This document shows, one piece after another, positions 8,730-15,222 of a DNA stretch of 22,749 nt. The DNA is from CAJXZP01 sp049606935 (GTDB lineage Bacteria > Bacteroidota > Bacteroidia > Flavobacteriales_G > Salibacteraceae). Made by a program: the position numbers and the translations under genes. The notes below the pieces were generated by a model. It saw nothing but the letters and a program-made list of their open reading frames with translations, did no database searches and was not told where the DNA came from. The stretch's first letter is position 1; each line of letters begins with the position of its first letter. The stretch covers positions 1 to 22,749 of the forward strand of contig JBMYWA010000037.1 of NCBI GenBank assembly GCA_049606935.1, read 5' to 3'.

Positions 8730-10862
8730 TTACTTGATTATTAAAAATTTAGATTTATAAAGTTTTCCAGTATCCAGATCCTCTACCGTAAAAATGTAAA
8801 GACCTCTAGCTAAAATTTGATTGTCTTGTGTTAATAAATCCCACGCGTGTTCCCCACCAGAGAAAACGTTTTTTCGTGGGTCTTCGGCTCCAAATGTTTG
8901 AAACCAACGAATATCGGTACCATTGTAATCACCGTCATGATTTAGCTCATCTAGTAAATCGCCTGCGGTAGTGTACACTCTAATTTTACATCTTTTTGGA
9001 AGGTTAGCAAAAATAATTTTCCGACTTTCTTCTTGAAATGAACTTGCTCCTTCCCAAGCTGCTCCTGCATAGTATGGATTTGGATAGGCGAATGGACCGT
9101 TTTCCTTCAAATCCTCAACAGCATCCTTACCGGCAAACACACGGAAGTTGTTGAAGTTTGGACTTGATTCTAACGATTCCAGGTTAGCCCCTGGATTTCC
9201 TCTATCAAATGCCGTTACCGCAACAGCGTATTGCCATCCGTTCTGTACGTTTTCAATACTGTATTTATACACATATAAATTGGTATCGCCTTCAAATATT
9301 TTTGGCTCTTCTAGTGTAACTGACTCAAATCCAATATCATAAAACAGCCCATTATTTGGAATATCGTTTTCACCAATTTTCACAAACTCCAATTTTGGTG
9401 GGGTTTGAGCCACATCGAATCCGAGTTTAGATGAATATATTCGATAACCTTCAAAATCCATTTCTTGTGTAATTGGATCTATAGAGAATTCAGAATTATT
9501 CGCCCAATAAATATCTATTCTGTTATCGGTAGCATCAATACGAGTTCGAGGTGAATTAGGGGGAGTAGGCAAAATGTATCTGGTAATTTTTCCATCACCA
9601 TCAAGGTCTTCATCTGGATCTAAAATTCCGTTAAAGTTCACATCTTCTCCGTTATATGCCGTTTGTGCCCAACCTGCATTTTGCATAAAGAATTCTTTTT
9701 GCTCCAAGGTGTTTAGGGATGGGTCTTGTCCATCGTCTTTTTTTGGACCTAAAATAAAGGCGTAGGTAACGTTAATTGTATCGCCTGGGGCAAAATCTCT
9801 AAAAGGCCCAACCGACACCAAATCAGATCTATTTCCCAGTTCGTTAATTTGTTCAGATATTGATTTTGAGCTACAATCTGGGTGTGCAATACTGTTCCAG
9901 CAAGGAGATTGATTAAGCCCTTTGGTCATTTTATCATAACGTTGATTATCCGAATTAGGCAAGAAATAAATAGGATCAGAGGTATTATTAAATTGCCATA
10001 CATTGTAGTGGATATTTAAATCATCTGTTTCAAAACCATTGCTATCCAATAATCCTGGATGATGAAAACCATGTTTATCCTCTGCTCCTAAAAACTTTTG
10101 ACCAACATAGGATTGGGTGAACCCCACATCGCCACCTTTATCATAACAATAGCTCATGTATAAAGAATCTAAAAACCCATTACCTCCTTTATTGTAAAAT
10201 CCTGCACCTCCTGAACCTGCGGGGGTAATATTAATATTTCGAACAACTGTATTGGCCCAAAAAGCAAAATGTGCACTATCAATTACACTATTACCATGAT
10301 TAACAATGTAAAAATTCGTGATTACAAAGAAATTGCTAAATGTGTAATTCCAATTATACGTGTGCCCAATAACCTCTACATTTAAAGGGTTGGTGTGATC
10401 TTGAATGGGAATTTGTGTGCCGGGAATCAAAATATTTGAGTCGGTAAACGTACTCACAAAATCTTCATGAGAAATAGCTTCAGGCGAGTAATATGGGCTA
10501 TCAAAATAAGTTGACCTCACCTTTAATGGCCCGCTCACATTAGTAAATTCGAAACCACCTTTACCCGTAGAATATCCTTGAGAAGCATCATACGCAGAGG
10601 TTGAAATTAAGGTTTGCCCATTTACCACTCCTCCAAACCAAAAACCGGCCTCAAACAAATGCTCTACACCCGAACCAACCGGGTAAGCACAACTTTGCGC
10701 TCCAGAACCATCTCGGTAACCTCTAAATGCATTTCCAAAAGTTCCAATATTGGTAACATTTAGTCTTACATCTGAAACTTTGGTGGTAGATTCATCAAAC
10801 TGTTGAGCATGTGCACCCACGTTTAACAACAAACTTATTACTACTATTAGTCTTAATCTCAT
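8730..10862 (-). CDS. Large secreted protein with Ca-binding-like loop, FN3-like domain and T9SS-type C terminus
   Basis: With the start at ATG 10862 the product is 710 residues and begins with a good signal peptide (MRLRLIVVISLLLNVGAHAQ). The frame can be extended to a TTG at 10922, but that codon lies within the promoter -7 box, so the longer form is rejected. The N-terminal 400 residues are rich in aromatic and Asn/Gly residues and resemble no family I can name. At about 407-430 lies an acidic loop (DVNFNGILDPDEDLDGDGK) like EF-hand or dockerin calcium-binding loops. A fibronectin III-like module spans about 431-568. The last 140 residues contain FAYPNPYY, IRVYTTAGDLL, HAWDLLT, ARGLYIFTV and KFLIIK, which fits a T9SS sorting or FlgD-like tail. 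It is the first gene of a two-gene unit with the OB-fold protein. The binding target is unknown. Confidence 0.8.
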   Translation of the reverse strand: MRLRLIVVISLLLNVGAHAQQFDESTTKVSDVRLNVTNIGTFGNAFRGYRDGSGAQSCAYPVGSGVEHLFEAGFWFGGVVNGQTLISTSAYDASQGYSTGKGGFEFTNVSGPLKVRSTYFDSPYYSPEAISHEDFVSTFTDSNILIPGTQIPIQDHTNPLNVEVIGHTYNWNYTFSNFFVITNFYIVNHGNSVIDSAHFAFWANTVVRNINITPAGSGGAGFYNKGGNGFLDSLYMSYCYDKGGDVGFTQSYVGQKFLGAEDKHGFHHPGLLDSNGFETDDLNIHYNVWQFNNTSDPIYFLPNSDNQRYDKMTKGLNQSPCWNSIAHPDCSSKSISEQINELGNRSDLVSVGPFRDFAPGDTINVTYAFILGPKKDDGQDPSLNTLEQKEFFMQNAGWAQTAYNGEDVNFNGILDPDEDLDGDGKITRYILPTPPNSPRTRIDATDNRIDIYWANNSEFSIDPITQEMDFEGYRIYSSKLGFDVAQTPPKLEFVKIGENDIPNNGLFYDIGFESVTLEEPKIFEGDTNLYVYKYSIENVQNGWQYAVAVTAFDRGNPGANLESLESSPNFNNFRVFAGKDAVEDLKENGPFAYPNPYYAGAAWEGASSFQEESRKIIFANLPKRCKIRVYTTAGDLLDELNHDGDYNGTDIRWFQTFGAEDPRKNVFSGGEHAWDLLTQDNQILARGLYIFTVEDLDTGKLYKSKFLIIK

Positions 10863-10919
10863 TCTTGTATCAATAATGTTTGACCTTTCACAAAAGCTTA
10901 CATCCAAAAATTTGGGCTG

Positions 10920-10927
10920 CAAATGTA
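10920..10927 (-). promoter_or_regulatory. Bacteroidota -7 box for the 10862 to 6488 unit
   Basis: On the minus strand the bases read TACATTTG, a full match to TAnnTTTG. Transcription should start near 10913 and leave a leader of about 50 bases before ATG 10862. No clear -33 TTG element is seen at the expected 19-21 base spacing. The box includes the alternative TTG start at 10922, which decides the start codon choice. Confidence 0.6.
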
Positions 10928-10970
10928 ACTCGTTTTTTATGATTTTTTAAGATACTAAATCACTAAATTG

Positions 10971-12266
10971 TTAATTCTGAATGACCTTATAAATATTTCG
11001 GAATCCAAATTCATCTTGAACATCAATAAACAAAAGCCCTGAAGCGTTTACTGGAATAGTGAAAAAATCACCTGAAGCTCCATTTAAACGAGTTTCTTTA
11101 AGTAGTTTGCCGGTTATATCGTAAACCTTAATGTTCAACAAACCTTGCCCTTTTATTATTCTTCCTCTAATAACATTGTTACTGGGAGATACAAACTTTA
11201 TTACCGTATTAAAATTAGTTGCAGCTACCACATTATTGGGTGTTGCCTCCGTAATTATCACATCCATAACTACTGGTAAATGGTCACTTCCGTTATAAAT
11301 GGCGTTTAAAACATTTGCTGGTACAGATGTATTGGCCGGGTTATTAATTGAACTGTTAAAATGATTTCCATCATTAGCCAGGGCCTGATAGCTATTATTA
11401 ACGTATTCCATGTGATCGGTATTATTTTTCATATCTGCGGACATCAAAATAAAATCAAACCTATCGTCTAGACCTCCTCCACTTGCACACCCATTGCTAG
11501 TTGAGTGAGTAGATTGGGTATGTACCTCTGCAAAAGAGGAATTGTTATTCCAACTACCCAACCTGTTTATGGGATCAACAAATCTATGATCTAAATTAGC
11601 GGGGTTTATTAATTGTTGAAAGGCTATTTCAGAATCGAAATAAACATTAAAATCTCCAGAAAAAATATAATTGCCAGAAACGTTGTTTACATCGATATAA
11701 TTCATGATTGCCTCAGTTGCGCTTGCTCTTTTAGCTCGATCTGAGCTAGTATTGCCAGCCTTTAAATGGCCTACAAAAACTGTTAAAAAAGTAGTATCAG
11801 CACCCGATTGTAAATTGGCATCTTTGTAATACAGTTTAAAAACATCTATTAACCTAACAATTGGCGAACCTCCCACATCATTAATTATTTTATCAGAGGA
11901 GTGCATAGCAAACATATCTCCGTTATAAAAAAATGCATTCGCTAGGTTAGAACCCGAACTACTGGAAAAGGAGGCCATTTCAAATTTTGTTTCTCCATTT
12001 ACATTTAAGCAACGATCTAATATTTTTACCGCATTTGTAGGGTTCGCCCCTAATTCATTGCACGCAATTAAATCTGGTTTAACATGCGAAAAAATTGTTT
12101 CAAAATACCCTTCTTTAGCGATGGGTGAGTTGTTAGAATTTGTGCAAAACGAAGTTTCGTTTCTGTAATTCAGTAAATTATAACTCACAAATGTTGCAAT
12201 CTCCTGGTTTTGAGAGAAAGACAAAAATGGAATTAAACAAAATGTTACCAGTACGTTTTTTATCAT
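10971..12266 (-). CDS. Secreted endonuclease/exonuclease/phosphatase-fold hydrolase with T9SS tail
   Basis: The product has 431 residues with a signal peptide (about 1-19, IPFLSFSQ). The EEP (DNase I-like) core shows the family's landmarks: Asn30 in SYNLLNY, Glu71 in CNELG (metal ligand), His167 in GHLKA, Asp205 and Asn207 in SGDFN, Asp271 in RFDFIL, and Asp328-His329 in GSDHLP (the catalytic His pair partner). All key residues are present, so it should be active as a secreted nuclease or phosphodiesterase. Residues of about 352-431 are a T9SS sorting domain (IKVYDITGKLLKE, GLLFIDV). It has its own promoter box (12285-12292), and the next unit's promoter follows its stop, so it is likely transcribed alone. 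DNA is the likeliest substrate, perhaps for scavenging phosphate or nucleosides, but RNA or phospholipid cannot be excluded. Confidence 0.88.
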   Translation of the reverse strand: MIKNVLVTFCLIPFLSFSQNQEIATFVSYNLLNYRNETSFCTNSNNSPIAKEGYFETIFSHVKPDLIACNELGANPTNAVKILDRCLNVNGETKFEMASFSSSSGSNLANAFFYNGDMFAMHSSDKIINDVGGSPIVRLIDVFKLYYKDANLQSGADTTFLTVFVGHLKAGNTSSDRAKRASATEAIMNYIDVNNVSGNYIFSGDFNVYFDSEIAFQQLINPANLDHRFVDPINRLGSWNNNSSFAEVHTQSTHSTSNGCASGGGLDDRFDFILMSADMKNNTDHMEYVNNSYQALANDGNHFNSSINNPANTSVPANVLNAIYNGSDHLPVVMDVIITEATPNNVVAATNFNTVIKFVSPSNNVIRGRIIKGQGLLNIKVYDITGKLLKETRLNGASGDFFTIPVNASGLLFIDVQDEFGFRNIYKVIQN

Positions 12267-12284
12267 AATTCAAATTGGGGGTCA

Positions 12285-12292
12285 CAAATGTA
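12285..12292 (-). promoter_or_regulatory. -7 box upstream of the secreted nuclease gene
   Basis: On the minus strand this reads TACATTTG, a full match to TAnnTTTG, placing the transcript start near 12279 and the ATG 13 bases later. A near-palindrome (12305-12318) lies where the -33 element would be. Confidence 0.58.
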
Positions 12293-12304
12293 AGGGTTCT
12301 TTTA

Positions 12305-12318
12305 TTATGCATGCGTAA
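12305..12318. promoter_or_regulatory. Candidate operator, near-palindrome TTATGCATGCGTAA
   Basis: This 14-base element is a palindrome except for one T/G pair. It is centred about 19 bases upstream of the nuclease gene's -7 box and so overlaps the expected -33 region. That is a good position for a repressor or activator site. There is no regulator gene beside it, and chance occurrence in AT-rich DNA is possible. Confidence 0.3.
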
Positions 12319-12391
12319 CAATTAGGTTTGGCCCAAATAAAGTTATTCACGTTCTGCCACACAACATTTTATAAATCAACTGCGTAAACGC

Positions 12392-12429
12392 AAAAAATCC
12401 CTCCAAACAAACTGCTTGAAAGGATTTTT
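12392..12429 (-). terminator. Terminator after the yqeY-like gene
   Basis: AAAAATCC (12393-12400) pairs with GGATTTTT (12422-12429), with further imperfect pairing inside (CAA with TTG, CA with TG). On the minus strand the stem is followed by T-rich sequence. It begins about 36 bases after the stop of the GatB/YqeY gene. The remaining part of the 12267-12464 gap holds only the nuclease promoter elements; I see no small gene in it. Confidence 0.55.
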
Positions 12430-12464
12430 AAAAGTTTCACAACCCAAAACAAGGTTGTTGAAAT

Positions 12465-12917
12465 CTACTTGTTTAATTCTTCCTTTACTAAGGTTGAAAT
12501 CATTTTGCCATCTGCTTTACCTTTAAGCTGCCCCATTACAGGGCCCATAACTTTACCCATATCGGATGGACCAGATGCACCCACTTTGGCAATTTGAGCT
12601 TGAACAACCTCACGCACCTCATCTTCACTCATTTGAGCTGGCAAATACACAGAAATTACATTTGCTTGAAATTCTTCGGGCTCTGCTAAATCTGATCTGT
12701 CTTGTCCATTGTATAGTTCAGCAGCATCTTTTCTTTGCTTTACCAACTTAGATAGTAATGAAATCTCCTCGTCTGAAGATAATGTTCCATTACTGCCTTC
12801 TGCGGTTTCTGCCACAATAATTGCAGCCTTAACAGCTCTTAAAGCGGCTAATTTATCTGATTCTTTAGCACGCATGGCGTTTTTGATATCTGTATTTATT
12901 TGATCTTTTAAACTCAT
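12465..12917 (-). CDS. GatB/YqeY-domain protein
   Basis: The product has 150 residues from ATG 12917 (MSLKDQINTDIKNAMRAKESDK), the usual length and start for the YqeY family; an upstream in-frame extension of 13 codons is unlikely. Landmarks are LAALRAVKAAIIVAE, the KQRKDAAELY helix, and the C-terminal DMGKVMGPVMGQLKGKADGKMIS, which matches the tail domain shared with the amidotransferase subunit GatB. YqeY proteins are cytoplasmic and thought to bind tRNA-like partners; their physiological role is not settled. The gene is alone, divergent from the methyltransferase gene. A weak -7-like sequence, AAGGTTTG, lies on the minus strand at 12961-12954 with a TTG 23 bases further upstream. Confidence 0.92.
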   Translation of the reverse strand: MSLKDQINTDIKNAMRAKESDKLAALRAVKAAIIVAETAEGSNGTLSSDEEISLLSKLVKQRKDAAELYNGQDRSDLAEPEEFQANVISVYLPAQMSEDEVREVVQAQIAKVGASGPSDMGKVMGPVMGQLKGKADGKMISTLVKEELNK

Positions 12918-12994
12918 AATCGAAAATTTTTCGCAAGGTATAAAATTGCTTTGCAAACCTTAACCACAACACATTGATTATTTACAACGCATAT

Positions 12995-13025
12995 TTTGCA
13001 AACACCTATTTAGCGCCTTATTTTG
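12995..13025 (+). promoter_or_regulatory. Promoter of the methyltransferase gene
   Basis: TTTG at 12995-12998 is followed, after exactly 19 bases, by TTATTTTG at 13018-13025, seven of eight bases of TAnnTTTG. This matches the -33/-7 arrangement of Bacteroidota promoters and predicts a leader of about 17 bases before ATG 13048. Both elements lie within copies of the ten-base repeat TATTTTGCAA (12992-13001 and 13019-13028). Confidence 0.62.
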
Positions 13026-13047
13026 CAATTATTAAATTCTAAATACC

Positions 13048-13833
13048 ATGAAAAGAGTTCAACTATTTGAATTTGAGGATTTTCAATGGATTCCTGACAG
13101 TATCAGATCTTCCATGACTAGACTAATAACAGTCTTGATTAAAATGATGGGGATACAGCATATCATTTCTAAAAAAGTGAAAACTGTACTTTCTGAAAAC
13201 AAACTTAACTCCGTAGTTGATTTAGGCTCTGGAGCAGGTGGGGCCATGCCCCTGATTCATGAAGACATTCCAGAGGTGAAAATGACGCTTTCAGATTTAT
13301 TCCCGAATAAAACGGCTATCAAATACATAAATGAAAATGGAGGCGAAAATTTAAAATACCTAGAAACTCCAGTAAATGCCTCCGATTTTAAATCGGCACC
13401 ACAAGGATTGAAAACAATGATTAATTGCTTTCACCATATGCCTCCAAAACAAGCCAAAAGCATTTTAAAATCGGCCTACGAAAACAAACAACCCTTCTTA
13501 ATTTATGAAATGGCCGAAAACAAAATGCCCCTCATTGCTTGGTTAATCATGTTACCCATTTCTATGGTCATCATGATAATCACGGTTCTATTCATGACTC
13601 CTTTTGTTAAACCACTCACTTGGCAACAATTGGTTTTCACCTATTTAGTCCCAATAATTCCTATTCTTTACGCATGGGATGGGCAAGCTTCTATGCCAAG
13701 AATGTACAGTATGGATGATATGGATCAACTTTTAGAAGGCTTATCTTCTGATTCCTACTCGTGGACAAAGGAGCCTGCTCTAAATGAGAAAGGAAAAGCC
13801 ACCGGAACGTTCGTAATTGGACTCCCAAAATAA
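13048..13833 (+). CDS. SAM-dependent class I methyltransferase with membrane segments
   Basis: The product has 261 residues. Motif I is VVDLGSGAGG (56-65), the S-adenosylmethionine-binding loop, with the following acidic residue Asp83 in TLSDLF. FHHMPP (128-133) sits where the post-strand-4 motif is expected. Unusually for the family, two strongly hydrophobic stretches follow (about 162-187, LIAWLIMLPISMVIMII, and 195-210, LVFTYLVPIIPILYAW) before a soluble tail that returns to the Rossmann fold (GTFVIGLP). The enzyme is therefore probably anchored to the inner membrane and may methylate a lipid or membrane-bound small molecule. It lies directly upstream of the TetR operator and exporter operon on the same strand, with no terminator in between, so read-through is possible. 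The substrate is unknown. Confidence 0.8.
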   Translation: MKRVQLFEFEDFQWIPDSIRSSMTRLITVLIKMMGIQHIISKKVKTVLSENKLNSVVDLGSGAGGAMPLIHEDIPEVKMTLSDLFPNKTAIKYINENGGENLKYLETPVNASDFKSAPQGLKTMINCFHHMPPKQAKSILKSAYENKQPFLIYEMAENKMPLIAWLIMLPISMVIMIITVLFMTPFVKPLTWQQLVFTYLVPIIPILYAWDGQASMPRMYSMDDMDQLLEGLSSDSYSWTKEPALNEKGKATGTFVIGLPK

Positions 13834-13834
13834 A

Positions 13835-13856
13835 ACCGACCGACCAGTCGGTCGGT
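13835..13856. promoter_or_regulatory. TetR-family operator
   Basis: Two perfect 10-base arms, ACCGACCGAC (13835-13844) and GTCGGTCGGT (13847-13856), flank a 2-base centre. Each arm also contains a tandem ACCG/CGGT repeat. This GC-rich palindrome stands out from the AT-rich surroundings and resembles operators bound by TetR/AcrR-type dimers. Its right half covers the predicted -33 region of the promoter whose -7 box is at 13871-13878, so binding should block transcription of the downstream regulator gene and its operon. Confidence 0.85.
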
Positions 13857-13870
13857 AATGAATTTTAACC

Positions 13871-13878
13871 TACTTTTG
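13871..13878 (+). promoter_or_regulatory. -7 box of the TetR/exporter operon
   Basis: TACTTTTG is a full match to TAnnTTTG. It is 14 bases after the operator and 18 bases before the first candidate start codon. The transcript should begin near 13884. Confidence 0.68.
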
Positions 13879-13896
13879 TGTTCTAAGTAAAATAGA

Positions 13897-14463
13897 ATGA
13901 CAAAAGGTTCGTTAAATAAAATGTCGGTAGCTAAAGAAAAAATCATTCTTTCTGCAGAATCTTTATTTAGCCAACAGGGGTATGAAAGTACCTCGGTAAA
14001 TACCATTATTTCGAATGCCCAAGTTTCAAAAGGGGCATTTTACCATCATTTCAAAACCAAAGAGGACCTGATTCTTGCTATTATAGAATTTGAACATGAA
14101 AAAAATGCGGTAATTCCTCCATCCATTGATTCATCTGCTACACCAAGTGAAATTTTCAAAGCAGAAATATCCAGATGGTTTGATTCCATAAACAACACCA
14201 AACATCTTTTACCATGGATGGTTCCATTAATGGCACATCCCGTATTAAAAAACAAGTTCCAAGAAATGGAACCCGAATCGCAACGTGTAAAAGACTACCT
14301 GACGGAACTTCTTCGCGGAATTTCATGCAAGAATCCAGAACAGGAATCTGCAATCCTGTATTACTTTTTTGCGGGATTAAAAATGGAGCTTTCCATTTAC
14401 CCGAAAACGGATATCACACCGCATAAGGAGATCATTCTCAATAAATATTTGAAAACCAATTAA
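13897..14463 (+). CDS. TetR/AcrR-family transcriptional regulator
   Basis: The product has 188 residues from ATG 13897; a second ATG at 13921 (MSVAKEK) would give 180 residues and cannot be excluded. The N-terminal DNA-binding domain is clear: KEKIILSAESLFSQQGYE, then the helix-turn-helix TSVNTIISNAQVSKGAFYHHF (about 32-52) and KTKEDLILAII. The C-terminal ligand-binding and dimerisation domain is divergent, as is usual in the family. A strong palindromic operator is directly upstream, so the protein most likely represses its own gene and the downstream exporter genes until an inducer binds. The stop is one base before the ATG of the LolA-like gene. The inducer is probably the exported compound or a related molecule, which is inference. 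Confidence 0.93.
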   Translation: MTKGSLNKMSVAKEKIILSAESLFSQQGYESTSVNTIISNAQVSKGAFYHHFKTKEDLILAIIEFEHEKNAVIPPSIDSSATPSEIFKAEISRWFDSINNTKHLLPWMVPLMAHPVLKNKFQEMEPESQRVKDYLTELLRGISCKNPEQESAILYYFFAGLKMELSIYPKTDITPHKEIILNKYLKTN

Positions 14464-14464
14464 T

Positions 14465-15211
14465 ATGAAAAATCTAGTAATTGCACTTTTGTTTATTCCT
14501 CAACTACTTCTTGCACAAACAGCCAAGGAGGTTATTACCGAAATGGATAATAAATTAAAAGGGAAAAGTTTAAAATCGGAAAGTAGCATCACCATTGTGC
14601 GCCCTTCTTATACACGTGAAATGACCATGATTTCTTGGTCAAAAGGGCGTGACTACTCCTTGACTTTAATGACCAGTCCTAAACGAGATGAAGGAAGCAC
14701 TTTTTTAAATCGCGAAAAAGAAGTCTGGTCTTATACTCCCAGTATTGAACGTATCATTAAACTACCCCCATCTATGATGTCACAAAACTGGATGGGAACA
14801 GATTTTACCAATGACGACTTGGTACAACAATCTTCTTTGGTAACTGATTATAGCCATGAATTTGGAAAAGAAGAAACCATTGAAGGTTATGATTGCTACC
14901 AAATCATTATGATACCTAAGGAAGATGCCGCCATTGTTTGGGGTAAAGTAATTGTATGGGTAGATAAAACCGAACATATGCAACTAAAAGTGGAGTTCTA
15001 TGATGAAGATGAATTCCTGGTAAACACCATGCTCGGAAAAAAGCCTAAAACTTTCGATGGCAAATTATTACCTTCCGTAATGGAAATGATTCCGGCTGAT
15101 AAACCCGGCAACAAAACCATAATGACTACCATTTCAATGGAATTTGACATTGCTATTGATGAAAGCTTCTTTACTACTAGAAACATGAAATCGGTTACTA
15201 AAAACGATTAA
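14465..15211 (+). CDS. Outer membrane lipoprotein-sorting protein, LolA-like
   Basis: The product has 248 residues with a signal peptide (MKNLVIALLFIPQLLLAQ). It belongs to the LolA-like fold group annotated as outer membrane lipoprotein-sorting protein: a short N-terminal helix (AKEVITEMDNKLKG), then beta strands with TIVRPSYTREMTMISWSKG, KEVWSYTPSIERIIKLPPS, DYSHEFGKEETIEGYDCYQI and LPSVMEMIPADKPG. Proteins of this fold hold acyl chains in a half-barrel and carry lipid-modified cargo across the periplasm. It is longer than classical LolA (about 180-200 residues) and is probably not the housekeeping copy. Placed between a regulator and a LolCDE-like transporter, it is likely the periplasmic carrier of this exporter. 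Confidence 0.88.
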   Translation: MKNLVIALLFIPQLLLAQTAKEVITEMDNKLKGKSLKSESSITIVRPSYTREMTMISWSKGRDYSLTLMTSPKRDEGSTFLNREKEVWSYTPSIERIIKLPPSMMSQNWMGTDFTNDDLVQQSSLVTDYSHEFGKEETIEGYDCYQIIMIPKEDAAIVWGKVIVWVDKTEHMQLKVEFYDEDEFLVNTMLGKKPKTFDGKLLPSVMEMIPADKPGNKTIMTTISMEFDIAIDESFFTTRNMKSVTKND

Positions 15212-15222
15212 ACCTACTGGTT

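Noticed and set aside
10863..10922. Upstream extension of the 8730-10862 gene to a TTG codon
   Set aside because: The TTG is part of the -7 box TACATTTG and the extension would bury the signal peptide 20 residues into the protein.
12918..12956. Thirteen-codon extension of the GatB/YqeY gene
   Set aside because: The family starts at MSLKDQ-like sequences and the added residues have no family character.
13835..13856. The GC-rich palindrome as a terminator of the methyltransferase gene
   Set aside because: It has only a 2-base centre, no U-tract follows, and its position over the -33 region of the next promoter fits an operator better.
13755..14006. Minus-strand open frame across the TetR operator and start
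   Set aside because: It lies over two well-supported genes and the operator, with no family signature.
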